12,618 nucleotides of DNA. Origin: Clostridia bacterium. Lineage in GTDB: Bacteria; Bacillota; Clostridia; Oscillospirales; Acutalibacteraceae. Below are positions 1 to 7,567 of this stretch, piece by piece; position 1 is the first letter of the stretch; every line of letters starts with the position of its first letter. Below the pieces are notes generated by a model, which did not search any database, was not told the DNA's origin, and was given only the letters and a program-made list of their open reading frames with translations. The position numbers were made by a program, and so were the translations under genes. The DNA lies in assembly GCA_017442445.1 (NCBI GenBank), contig JAFRZS010000298.1, forward strand, positions 1 to 12,618, read 5' to 3'.

Positions 1-1098
1 ACAATGGAACACGCAAAAGCTAAGGTTGATGCAGGTTTTGAATTTATGCAGAAGCTTGGCATCAAATATTTCTGCTTCCATGATGTTGATATAGTCCCCG
101 AAGCTGCTGATATCGTTGAAACAAATTGCAGACTTGATATTATTTCAGATTACATTCTTAATAAAATGAAGGAAACAGGAATCAAATGCCTTTGGGGAAC
201 AGCAAATATGTTCTCTAATCCCCGCTTCTGTAACGGTGCAGGTTCAACTAACAGCGCTGATGTATTCGCTTTTGCAGCTGCTCAGGTTAAAAAAGCTCTT
301 GACATTACTGTAAAACTCGGCGGTAAAGGTTATGTTTTCTGGGGCGGCAGAGAAGGTTACGAAACACTTCTCAACACAGATGTAAAATTTGAACAGGAAA
401 ATATCGCAAGACTTATGAAGATGGCTGTTGAGTACGGCAGAAGCATCGGTTTTGAAGGTGATTTCTATATTGAACCTAAGCCGAAGGAACCCATGAAGCA
501 TCAGTATGACTTTGATGCAGCTACAGCAATCGGTTTCTTGCGCGCTCACGGTCTTGATAAGGATTTCAAGATGAACATTGAGGCAAACCATGCTACATTG
601 GCAGGTCATACATTTGAGCATGATCTCAGAATCAGTGCTATCAACGGAATGCTTGGTTCAATTGATGCTAATCAGGGCGACTATCTTCTCGGTTGGGATA
701 CTGACGAGTTCCCCTTTGATGTTTATACCGCGACTCTTTGCATGTTAGAAGTGCTCAGATCTGACGGACTTACAGGCGGATTTAACTTCGACGCTAAAAA
801 CCGTCGTCCTTCTTATACTGACGAAGATATGTTTATCGCTTATATTCTTGGTATGGACACATTCGCTCTCGGTCTTATCAAGGCTGCTGAGATCATTGAG
901 GACGGCAGAATTGACGAATTTGTCAAGGAGCGTTATTCAAGCTTCACAAATACAGAAATCGGTAAGAAAATTATAAACGGAGAAACAAATTTACAAGAAC
1001 TTGCAGCTTATGCCGAAAAATTGGGTGCTCCCGAGCTTCCCGGTAGCGGCAGACAGGAAATGCTTGAAGCTATTGTAAACAGTGTACTTTTTAACTGA
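1..1098 (+). CDS. xylA: D-xylose isomerase, 5'-truncated by the window edge
   Basis: Interconverts D-xylose and D-xylulose in the cytoplasm using two divalent metal ions, the first step of the isomerase route of xylose use. The frame is open from base 1 (ACA, Thr). The Met codon at 4-6 is internal: it falls in the family segment T-M-(D/E)-x-AKAKVDA, and about 75 N-terminal residues of a roughly 440-residue protein are missing. Counting from that Met, the visible motifs are FCFHDVD (23-29, with the catalytic His26), FWGGREGYETLL (112-123), and metal ligands Glu157 (IEPKPK), Glu193 and His196 (NIEANH), Asp221 (SIDAN), Asp232 and Asp234 (WDTDEF) and Asp263 (NFDAK). The C-terminus SGRQEMLEAIVNSVLFN is typical of the long class II form. 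No frameshift is seen. It forms an operon with xylB, whose start lies one base after this stop. The promoter and any XylR or cre site would be outside the window. Confidence 0.97.
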   Translation, partial: TMEHAKAKVDAGFEFMQKLGIKYFCFHDVDIVPEAADIVETNCRLDIISDYILNKMKETGIKCLWGTANMFSNPRFCNGAGSTNSADVFAFAAAQVKKALDITVKLGGKGYVFWGGREGYETLLNTDVKFEQENIARLMKMAVEYGRSIGFEGDFYIEPKPKEPMKHQYDFDAATAIGFLRAHGLDKDFKMNIEANHATLAGHTFEHDLRISAINGMLGSIDANQGDYLLGWDTDEFPFDVYTATLCMLEVLRSDGLTGGFNFDAKNRRPSYTDEDMFIAYILGMDTFALGLIKAAEIIEDGRIDEFVKERYSSFTNTEIGKKIINGETNLQELAAYAEKLGAPELPGSGRQEMLEAIVNSVLFN

Positions 1099-1099
1099 T

Positions 1100-2572
1100 A
1101 TGAATAAATATATAGGAATTGATTTAGGAACATCCGCAGTAAAGATACTCCTTGTATCCGCTGACGGACAGGTATTAAAAACGGTAAGCCGTGAATATCC
1201 GATTTTCTATCCTCAAAGTGGTTGGAGTGAACAGAATCCTGAGGATTGGTATGATGCTGTTATTGACGGGCTGAAAGAGATTGTATATGGCGTTGAAGCT
1301 GATACCATTAAGGGCATATCATTCGGCGGTCAGATGCACGGTCTTGTAATTCTTGACAAAGATGATAATGTTATTCGTCCTGCAATTTTATGGAACGACG
1401 GCAGAACTCAGAAGCAAACCGATTATCTTAATAATGTAATCGGTACTGATAAGTTGTCTGATTGTACCGCAAATATCGCTTTTGCAGGTTTTACGGCACC
1501 TAAAATTCTTTGGGTAAAAGAAAACGAGCCTGAAAACTTTGATAGAATTTCAAAAATCATGCTTCCCAAAGACTATATTGCTTATAAATTAAGCGGTGTC
1601 TTTGCAACTGATTTTTCCGATGCAAGCGGTATGCTTTTACTTGATGTTAAAAACCGTTGTTGGAATAAAGAGATGTGTGATATCTGTAATGTGACAGAAG
1701 ATATGCTCCCCTCTTTATTTGAATCATACGAAAAAATCGGTAATCTTTTACCTGAAATCTCAGATGAAGTTGGTTTACCTGCAGATGTTGTAATAACAAT
1801 CGGTGCCGGCGATAATGCAGCTGCGGCCATTGGTACAGGCACTGTCAACAACGGCTCGTGTAATATTTCCTTAGGCACAAGCGGTACAGTATTTGTTTCA
1901 CAGGACAAGTTTTTTGTAGATGACAAAAATTCACTTCACAGCTTCTGCCACGCAAACGGTGCATATCACCTTATGGGTTGTATTTTGTCAGCCGCTTCCT
2001 GCAATAAGTGGTGGATGGAAAACATTCTTGAGTCTGAAGATTTCGCATACGAACAGACAAACATGGAAGAAATGCTCGGAAATAACGATGTATATTTCCT
2101 TCCCTATCTCATGGGTGAACGCAGCCCTCATAACGATGTTGCGGCAAAAGGCGCATTCATCGGTTTACGACCCGAAACATCAAGAAAACAACTCACACTC
2201 GCTGTATTTGAGGGAGTCGCATTCGCACTCAAAGATTGTGTTGAAATAGCTAAAGACGGCGGTGTTAGAATTGAGCAGACTAAAATCTGCGGCGGCGGTG
2301 CTAAAAGTAAAGTATGGAGAAAAATTATTGCTAATGTTTTAGGTATCCCCGTTGTGCGTCCCACGGTAGAAGAAGGTCCGGCTTATGGCGGTGCTATCTT
2401 AGCTATGGTTGCGTGTGGTGAGTTCTCATCTGTTTCTGATGCTACAGATTCTTTAATCAAAGATAACGGTATAATTATGCCCGATGAAGAAATTGTAGCA
2501 AAATATGAAAAGAAATATCAGACATTCAAAAAGCTCTACCCTGCACTGAAAAATGTTTATAAAGATATGTAA
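1100..2572 (+). CDS. xylB: Xylulokinase (FGGY family)
   Basis: Phosphorylates D-xylulose with ATP to D-xylulose 5-phosphate, which enters the pentose phosphate pathway. The protein has 490 residues, normal for the family, with two actin-like FGGY domains. Visible motifs are the N-terminal phosphate loop GIDLGTSAVK (6-15), GGQMHG (76-81), WNDGRT (98-103), the catalytic Asp238 in GAGDNAAAAIGTG, SLGTSGT (257-263), GERSPH (339-344) and the C-terminal ATP-site GGGAKS (398-403). I chose ATG 1100 because it gives the conserved start MNKYIGIDLGTS. The frame is open to a GTG at 1082, but those six extra codons are not conserved and overlap xylA. There is no clear Shine-Dalgarno sequence before 1100, and the xylA stop (1096-1098) is one base away, so translation probably depends on ribosomes finishing xylA. 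The neighbouring isomerase gene supports xylulose as substrate over other FGGY substrates. Confidence 0.96.
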   Translation: MNKYIGIDLGTSAVKILLVSADGQVLKTVSREYPIFYPQSGWSEQNPEDWYDAVIDGLKEIVYGVEADTIKGISFGGQMHGLVILDKDDNVIRPAILWNDGRTQKQTDYLNNVIGTDKLSDCTANIAFAGFTAPKILWVKENEPENFDRISKIMLPKDYIAYKLSGVFATDFSDASGMLLLDVKNRCWNKEMCDICNVTEDMLPSLFESYEKIGNLLPEISDEVGLPADVVITIGAGDNAAAAIGTGTVNNGSCNISLGTSGTVFVSQDKFFVDDKNSLHSFCHANGAYHLMGCILSAASCNKWWMENILESEDFAYEQTNMEEMLGNNDVYFLPYLMGERSPHNDVAAKGAFIGLRPETSRKQLTLAVFEGVAFALKDCVEIAKDGGVRIEQTKICGGGAKSKVWRKIIANVLGIPVVRPTVEEGPAYGGAILAMVACGEFSSVSDATDSLIKDNGIIMPDEEIVAKYEKKYQTFKKLYPALKNVYKDM

Positions 2573-2579
2573 TTGACAC

Positions 2580-2621
2580 ACAAGTCAAAAATCCGTAAAA
2601 AAATACGGATTTTTGACTTGT
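2580..2621 (+). terminator. Long perfect hairpin terminator after xylB
   Basis: An inverted repeat with left arm CAAGTCAAAAATCCGTA (2581-2597) and an exact reverse complement at 2604-2620. The outer A2580-T2621 pair extends the stem to 18 bp, and the loop is six A residues (2598-2603). The following plus-strand sequence is T-rich but interrupted (TATTTTTATTTAATTTTTTT). It starts eight bases after the xylB stop, so it most likely ends the xylAB transcript. The stem is longer and more AT-rich than the usual compact terminator and may also protect the 3' end. The minus-strand continuation is not T-rich, so it looks one-directional. Confidence 0.85.
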
Positions 2622-2641
2622 ATTTTTATTTAATTTTTTTA

Positions 2642-2669
2642 TTGCATTGAATGATATTTATGATATAAT
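2642..2669 (+). promoter_or_regulatory. Predicted sigma-A promoter for glnA, extended -10
   Basis: A perfect TATAAT box at 2664-2669 is preceded by TG at 2661-2662, giving the extended -10 form TGNTATAAT. A -35-like TTGCAT lies at 2642-2647 with a 16-base spacer. Transcription would start near 2675-2677, leaving a leader of about 45 bases before glnA. It lies just downstream of the xylB terminator, so glnA is probably transcribed independently of xylAB. I see no TGTNA-N7-TNACA type GlnR operator here. The prediction is from sequence alone. Confidence 0.72.
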
Positions 2670-2687
2670 ATTTTTGTAAAAAATTTC

Positions 2688-2711
2688 TGCCGATATATTT
2701 CGGCAAAGGAG
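2688..2711 (+). promoter_or_regulatory. glnA leader hairpin abutting its ribosome binding site
   Basis: TGCCGA (2688-2693) pairs perfectly with TCGGCA (2700-2705) around a six-base loop TATATT. The last paired A (2705) is the first base of the Shine-Dalgarno sequence AAAGGAG (2705-2711), which sits nine bases before the glnA ATG at 2721. The core GGAG stays unpaired, so a simple block of translation is not expected. The hairpin may instead present the site or stabilise the 5' end. Its function is unknown. Confidence 0.45.
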
Positions 2712-2720
2712 TTATGATTT

Positions 2721-4145
2721 ATGGAAAATAAAATTAAAAATGTCATGAAAATGATCAAGGATAATGACATCAAGATGGTCGACTTTAAAATGGTTGACAT
2801 CAACGGTCAGTTCCGTCATGTTACTATCCCTGCAGAAAACTTTTCAGAAGACACAATGAAAAGCGGTATCGGTTTCGATGCTTCTAACTACGGTTATGCT
2901 GTAGTTGAGAAGAGTGATATGGTTTTCATTCCCGATCCTGATACAGCAGTTATTGATCCTTTCTGTGAAATTCCCACACTTTCAATGACAGGTAACGCTA
3001 TGATCATTGATAACCCCGAAAACCGTCCTCTCGCTCAGTATCCCCGTAACATCATCCGTGCGGCTGTTGAGTATATGAAGGAAAGCGGTGTCGCTGACAC
3101 GATGCAGATTCTCCCTGAATTTGAATTTTATCTTTTTGATGAAGTTACATGGGGTGTTGACGGAAGCTACATCGGAGCTTCTGTTGATGCAAAGCAGTCA
3201 TACTGGAACAGCTCTGTTGAAGGCAAAGGTGTTGTTGTTCCTAAGCAGAAGAACTATCATATCGCTAAACCCTTCGATGTTTCTTACGAATGCAGAAGTG
3301 AAATGTGCCTTCTCATGAAAGAAGCAGGAATTGATATCAACTATCACCATCCCGAAGTTGCCGCTTCAGGTCAGTTTGAAATTGAGCCTCAGTTAGGTGA
3401 AGTAGTTCACATGGCTGACGCTACAATGATGATTAAATACATTATCCATAACACAGCTCTTAAATACGGCAAGACAGCTACATTTATGCCTAAGCCCATA
3501 TATGGCGAAGCAGGTAGCGGTATGCATGTACATATGCTTCTTTTCAAAGATGGCAAACCTATTTTCTCTGATGATAACGGTTATGCAAACCTCAGTGAAA
3601 CAGCTCACTATTTCATGGGCGGTCTTCTCAAACATATTGCTTCTCTCTGCGCATTGACAAACCCCAGCACAAACTCATTCAAACGTCTTGTTCCCGGTTT
3701 TGAAGCTCCTGTTACAGTTGGTTATGCAACTTCAAACCGCAGCGCAGTTATCAGAATTCCCGCATACGCAAAGAGTCCTGATAAGAGACGCTTTGAGCTT
3801 CGTAATCCCGATGCTACATGTAACCCATATTTCTGCTATGCAGCAATTCTCATGGCAGGTCTTGACGGTATCAAGAATAAGATTGATCCTCACGCAAACG
3901 GTTGGGGTCCCTACGATGTAAACCTTTATCACCTCAGTGATGAAGAGAAAGCTAAACTCAGCCACCTTCCCGTATCTCTTGAAGAATCTCTTGATGCTCT
4001 TGAGGCTGACCACGATTACCTCACAGCAGGCGGAGTATTCCCCGAAGAACTCCTCAACAACTTCATCAAGACAAAGCGTGAAGAATGCCGTCAGCTTGCA
4101 GCAATTCCCCACCCCGCAGAGTTTGATAAGTACTACAATCTTTAA
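2721..4145 (+). CDS. glnA: Type I glutamine synthetase, I-beta-like
   Basis: Makes glutamine from glutamate, ammonia and ATP, the main cytoplasmic route of ammonium assimilation, and normally works as a dodecamer. Its 474 residues are longer than the roughly 440 of the Bacillus I-alpha enzyme and close to the 469 of E. coli GlnA. Visible motifs are the beta-grasp domain (about 15-100) with Asp53 in GFDASN, the metal-binding Glu133/Glu135 in PEFEF, Glu212 and Glu220 in HHPEVAASGQFE, His269 in GSGMHVHM, the ATP-site KTATFMPKP (251-259), Arg322 and Glu328 in KRLVPGFEAP, and Arg340 in NRSA. The segment NLYHLSDEE (401-409) aligns with the E. coli adenylylation motif NLYDLPPEE, putting Tyr403 at the modified tyrosine. 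The ending IPHPAEFDKYYNL also matches the I-beta ending. The start is set by AAAGGAG nine bases upstream. Whether it is adenylylated cannot be judged here; most Firmicutes lack glnE. Confidence 0.96.
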   Translation: MENKIKNVMKMIKDNDIKMVDFKMVDINGQFRHVTIPAENFSEDTMKSGIGFDASNYGYAVVEKSDMVFIPDPDTAVIDPFCEIPTLSMTGNAMIIDNPENRPLAQYPRNIIRAAVEYMKESGVADTMQILPEFEFYLFDEVTWGVDGSYIGASVDAKQSYWNSSVEGKGVVVPKQKNYHIAKPFDVSYECRSEMCLLMKEAGIDINYHHPEVAASGQFEIEPQLGEVVHMADATMMIKYIIHNTALKYGKTATFMPKPIYGEAGSGMHVHMLLFKDGKPIFSDDNGYANLSETAHYFMGGLLKHIASLCALTNPSTNSFKRLVPGFEAPVTVGYATSNRSAVIRIPAYAKSPDKRRFELRNPDATCNPYFCYAAILMAGLDGIKNKIDPHANGWGPYDVNLYHLSDEEKAKLSHLPVSLEESLDALEADHDYLTAGGVFPEELLNNFIKTKREECRQLAAIPHPAEFDKYYNL

Positions 4146-4153
4146 TACAATAC

Positions 4154-4179
4154 AAAAAGCCGCTTCACAGCGGCTTTTT
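4154..4179. terminator. Bidirectional terminator between glnA and luxS
   Basis: An 11-bp stem AAAAAGCCGCT (4154-4164) / AGCGGCTTTTT (4169-4179) around the loop TCAC. On the plus strand it is followed by seven Ts and lies eight bases after the glnA stop. On the minus strand it starts three bases after the luxS stop and ends in five Ts. It is a classic intrinsic terminator shared by two converging transcription units. Confidence 0.92.
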
Positions 4180-4182
4180 TTG

Positions 4183-4662
4183 TTATTCAGGGTAAATTAA
4201 ATTTTCTTTTGTTGCCGATATAAGTATTTCTTTGAAAAACTTATCGGCTTCTTTTTTTGCGCCCGTTAAATCCATATCGGTGTAATTACCGCACTCCACA
4301 GCTGAAGCACCCGGGATATCGCCTTCAAACTCTGCAATAAACTTAAATGTATCCTTCATCAAAGGAAGTAAATCTTGTGAATCGTAATCTCCGAACACAA
4401 CAAGATAAAATCCTGTACGGCAACCCATAGGACCAAAATAAACTATTCTGTCTGCCCATGCCTTATCGTTTCTTAAATAAGTTGCGCCGATATGCTCAAT
4501 TGTGTGTATTGTACCGGTTGACATAACTTCTTCTACATTAGGTTTTTTCATTCTGATATCAAGTGTTGTGACTGTAACATCATTTACAGTCTGCTTTCTT
4601 GAAATATATAAACCTCTTAAAAGTTTGTTATGGTCAACTGAAAAACTTGCTATTCTGTCCAT
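4183..4662 (-). CDS. luxS: S-ribosylhomocysteine lyase (LuxS)
   Basis: Cleaves S-ribosylhomocysteine to homocysteine and 4,5-dihydroxy-2,3-pentanedione, the precursor of autoinducer-2. It thus serves both the activated methyl cycle and possible signalling. Its 159 residues are the normal length. The metal site is complete: His53 and His57 with general base Glu56 in HTIEH, and Cys124 in AVECGNY. The conserved active-site Cys81 lies in GPMGCRTGFY. The start ATG (4660-4662) has AAGG seven bases upstream, next to the tyrS stop nine bases away, so luxS is the last gene of the minus-strand operon. No Pfs/MTAN, metK or methionine biosynthesis gene lies beside it in this window, although luxS often neighbours such genes. 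The shared terminator follows directly. Confidence 0.97.
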   Translation of the reverse strand: MDRIASFSVDHNKLLRGLYISRKQTVNDVTVTTLDIRMKKPNVEEVMSTGTIHTIEHIGATYLRNDKAWADRIVYFGPMGCRTGFYLVVFGDYDSQDLLPLMKDTFKFIAEFEGDIPGASAVECGNYTDMDLTGAKKEADKFFKEILISATKENLIYPE

Positions 4663-4671
4663 ATTATAACC

Positions 4672-5895
4672 TTATAAAGTAATCTTAACGAAGAACTTTT
4701 TACCCTTTTTAAGAATTACAGGAGCATTTTCAAGTGCTTCTTTTGAAATCGCAAAAGTAAAGTTAGGAACCTTTACATCATCAACACTTACGCCACCCTG
4801 ATCAATAAGACGACGAGCTTCGCCCTTTGACTTTGCAGCCTTAGCCTTTACCATAACGTCAAGAATATTTGCTTCGCCGTCAACAAAATCAGCATCTTCA
4901 AGTGCTACTGTCGGCATATTGTCAGTGTTAGACTTTGATGAGAACAGTGCTCTTGCGCCTTCCTGTGCTTTTACAGCTTCTTCTTCGCCGTGAATTAACT
5001 TTGTAACTTCAAATGCAAGAACTTCTTTTGCCTTGTTTATATCACTGCCTTCATATTTTTCATACTCGGCAATTTCTTCAAGAGGTAAGAATGTAAGCAT
5101 TTTGAGGCAGTTGATAACATCGGCATCAGCGATATTTCTCCAGTACTGATAGAAATCAAACGGACTTGTCTTATTAGGATCAAGCCATACAGCGCCGCCT
5201 TCTGTCTTACCCATTTTCTTACCTTCACTTGTCAAGAGAAGCTTGAAGGTCATACCGTATGTTTCTTTACCGTCACATCGTCTGTTAAGCTCAACACCGC
5301 CGATGATGTTGCTCCACTGGTCATCGCCGCCAAGTTCCAAAATACAGTCATGTTCTCTGCTTAAAACAAGGAAATCGTAACTCTGCATAACCATGTAATT
5401 AAGTTCAAACAAAGTAAGACCCTTTTCCATTCTCTGCTTGTAGCATTCAGCTGCAAGCATTTTATTAACTGAGAATTTTACACCGATTTCGCGAAGGAAA
5501 TCAATATAATTGAGATTTGCCAACCAATCAGCATTGTTGACCATAATTGCTTTTCCTTCTGAAAAGTCAATAACTGATGACATCTGCTTCTGGAAGCATG
5601 AAATGTTATAGTCAACTTCTTCTCTTGTAAGCATTCTTCTCATATCTGTTTTGCCTGAGGGGTCACCAACCATACCTGTGCCGCCACCAAAAAGTGCAAT
5701 AGGTGTATGACCTGCTCTCTGCATATGTCCCATTACCATCATCTGTACAAAGTGACCTACATGAAGGCTGTCTGCTGTAGGGTCAAAGCCGATATAGAAT
5801 TTAATTTTATCATTGACTAAAAGGTCCTTGATTTTTTCTTCGTTTGTCATCTGGGCAATCATGCCTCTTGCCTGTAATTCTTCAAATACGTTCAT
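4672..5895 (-). CDS. tyrS: Tyrosyl-tRNA synthetase
   Basis: Charges tRNA-Tyr with tyrosine in two ATP-dependent steps. Its 407 residues fit the bacterial TyrS type. The class I catalytic core carries the HIGH-equivalent HVGH (45-48), the tyrosine-pocket sequence YIGFDPTADSLH (34-45), GGDDQW (189-194) and the KMSKS-equivalent KMGKT (227-231). The C-terminal S4-type RNA-binding domain covers about 345-407, including GEARRLIDQGGVSVD. The start ATG is three bases after the recN stop, with AAGGGA about ten bases upstream inside the last recN codons. There is therefore no room for the T-box leader that often controls tyrS in Firmicutes, and expression must follow the operon or an unseen internal promoter. 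The gene is complete. Confidence 0.98.
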   Translation of the reverse strand: MNVFEELQARGMIAQMTNEEKIKDLLVNDKIKFYIGFDPTADSLHVGHFVQMMVMGHMQRAGHTPIALFGGGTGMVGDPSGKTDMRRMLTREEVDYNISCFQKQMSSVIDFSEGKAIMVNNADWLANLNYIDFLREIGVKFSVNKMLAAECYKQRMEKGLTLFELNYMVMQSYDFLVLSREHDCILELGGDDQWSNIIGGVELNRRCDGKETYGMTFKLLLTSEGKKMGKTEGGAVWLDPNKTSPFDFYQYWRNIADADVINCLKMLTFLPLEEIAEYEKYEGSDINKAKEVLAFEVTKLIHGEEEAVKAQEGARALFSSKSNTDNMPTVALEDADFVDGEANILDVMVKAKAAKSKGEARRLIDQGGVSVDDVKVPNFTFAISKEALENAPVILKKGKKFFVKITL

Positions 5896-5898
5896 TTT

Positions 5899-7566
5899 TT
5901 ATATTCCCTTCTTTTCAAGCAGCTCTTTTGCCGCATTTTTCTGATTTTCCGTAATTTCTGTTCCGCCCATAATTCTTGCAAGTTCCAATACTCTGCCATT
6001 AAAATCAAGCGGTGTTATATTTGTATATGTACTCTCACCCGATACACTCTTCTCAATGAGGAAATGTTCATCAGCTTTTGAGGCAATCTGAGCTAAATGC
6101 GTTACACATATAACCTGTCTTCCTCTTGATACTTCGAGAAGCTTATTACCTATCTTGTCAGCCGCGCGGCCGCTGACACCTGTATCAATTTCATCAAAAA
6201 TAAGTGTATCGATGTTATCCTTGTCTGAAAGCACACTTTTAATTGCTAACATTATTCTTGACAACTCACCGCCTGAAGCAATTTTTGCCAACGGCTTAGG
6301 AGTCTCACCGCGGTTTGGAGAAATAAGAAATTCTATATTATCCATACCGTTTATATTAAGCTTACATTTTTCAAAATCAGCTGAAAAAGTAACGTTCGGC
6401 ATATCAAGGAAGCTTAATTCTTCACAAACTTTTTTGCTGAAATCATCTGCTGTTTTTCTTCTGATATCCGAAATCTGCAAAGCCAATGCCTTTGCCTTTT
6501 CATACTCATCAGTAAGCTTTATCTGAAGCTCTTCCCTACGCTCATCAGCTAAAGTTATATCTTCAAGCTCTATTTTTGCACTTTCAAGAAAGTCAATCAT
6601 TTCAGCTTCCGTGTCGCCGTATTTTTTAGAAAGTCTGTAAAGCTCATCAAGTCTTTCCTCAACAGCTTCACAATCTGCTGTATCGGTTTCAAGGCTGTCA
6701 AGTTTAGCTCTTATCTCATCAGAAGCGTCTTTTAACTCATAAGATATGTTTTCAATCTTTTCAGAAAGAGCAGATATTTCAGGATAAAGCTCGGAGGCTG
6801 TCTGCAATTCATTCGCCGCATCAGATGTCATTCCCGATGCACCTGAGATAAAATCGTTTGAGCCGTAAAGAAGATTATATGCAGAAAACAATGCTTCTTT
6901 TAAAGCCTCAACATTTTTATTTCGTTCACTCTTTTGCTTAAGCTCTGTCATTTCACCGATTTTTAAATCAGCTCTTTCAAGCTCTGCTATCTGATAAGTA
7001 AGAAGTTCTATCTTTCTTTCCTTTTCAGCTTCATCAATATTCAGTTTTTCAAGCTCTCGCTTGTATGCAATTAACCTTCTGTATGTATTGCGGTATTCTT
7101 CAAGCAACTCATAATTATCAGACAGAATATCAAGATATACAAAATGATTTTCCGGAGATAACAAAGATTGACTGTCATGCTGACCGTGAATGTTTATCAA
7201 TTCTTTTGCAACATTCTTAAGCATTGAAACATTTACGGGATAACCGTTGATTTTGCAGATATTCTTGCCCTGAACAGTTATCGTTCTCTGAATAAGTATT
7301 TCGTTATCCGCTTCAATATCCTGCTCATTAAGATATTTCTGCAACGATATCGGAATATCATCAAACAGTGCAAAAACAACTGCTTTTTCTGCACCTGTAC
7401 GAATAAGCTCCTTAGATGTGCGTTCACCCAATACAGCATTTATTGCATCAATAATAATTGATTTACCTGCACCCGTTTCACCTGTCAGAACATTAAATCC
7501 GTAATAAAAGTCAATACTTGCGCTTTCAATTATCGCAATATTTTCTATCTTTAAGTTTCTTAACAT
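5899..7566 (-). CDS. recN: DNA repair protein RecN (SMC-like ATPase)
   Basis: An SMC-related ATPase that acts at double-strand breaks and promotes DNA end cohesion in recombinational repair. Its 555 residues match the family. The N-terminal head has the Walker A motif GETGAGKS (29-36). The middle, roughly 150-390, is rich in Glu, Lys and Leu heptads and forms the short coiled-coil arms. The C-terminal head has the ABC signature SGGELS (431-436) and Walker B with catalytic acid TLIFDEIDTG (454-463), followed by CVTHLAQIAS. No disruption is seen. The ATG is one base after the argR stop, and AAGGGA lies only about four bases upstream, so it is closely coupled to argR. The argR-recN adjacency is a conserved Firmicutes arrangement. 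In some bacteria recN is under LexA control, but no separate promoter is visible here. Confidence 0.98.
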   Translation of the reverse strand: MLRNLKIENIAIIESASIDFYYGFNVLTGETGAGKSIIIDAINAVLGERTSKELIRTGAEKAVVFALFDDIPISLQKYLNEQDIEADNEILIQRTITVQGKNICKINGYPVNVSMLKNVAKELINIHGQHDSQSLLSPENHFVYLDILSDNYELLEEYRNTYRRLIAYKRELEKLNIDEAEKERKIELLTYQIAELERADLKIGEMTELKQKSERNKNVEALKEALFSAYNLLYGSNDFISGASGMTSDAANELQTASELYPEISALSEKIENISYELKDASDEIRAKLDSLETDTADCEAVEERLDELYRLSKKYGDTEAEMIDFLESAKIELEDITLADERREELQIKLTDEYEKAKALALQISDIRRKTADDFSKKVCEELSFLDMPNVTFSADFEKCKLNINGMDNIEFLISPNRGETPKPLAKIASGGELSRIMLAIKSVLSDKDNIDTLIFDEIDTGVSGRAADKIGNKLLEVSRGRQVICVTHLAQIASKADEHFLIEKSVSGESTYTNITPLDFNGRVLELARIMGGTEITENQKNAAKELLEKKGI

Positions 7567-7567
7567 A

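Noticed and set aside
4..6. ATG as the start of xylA
   Set aside because: The frame is open to base 1 and this Met aligns about 75 residues into xylose isomerases, so it is internal.
244..621. 125-codon open frame on the minus strand opposite xylA
   Set aside because: The coding strand is clearly xylA with all metal ligands, and the opposite product is low-complexity and unrecognised.
1082..1084. GTG as the xylB start
   Set aside because: It adds MYFLTD before the conserved MNKYIGIDLGTS and overlaps the end of xylA. ATG 1100 fits the family better.
2622..2720. GlnR operator or glutamine riboswitch before glnA
   Set aside because: No TGTNA-N7-TNACA inverted repeat is present, and the leader of about 45 bases has only one small hairpin.
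2714..2731. Tiny out-of-frame ORF (ATG, five codons, TAA) overlapping the glnA start
   Set aside because: Its ATG is two bases after AAAGGAG, too close for initiation, so it is probably a chance occurrence.
3732..4112. 126-codon open frame on the minus strand opposite glnA
   Set aside because: It lies wholly inside a strongly conserved gene, has no recognisable domain and is Cys/Val-rich in the manner of antisense shadows.
5896..5898. T-box leader for tyrS
   Set aside because: Only three bases separate recN and tyrS, and no T-box-like TGGNACCGCG core or terminator is visible there.
6155..6526. 123-codon open frame on the plus strand opposite recN
   Set aside because: It lies over the conserved ABC signature and Walker B region of recN and shows no domain of its own.
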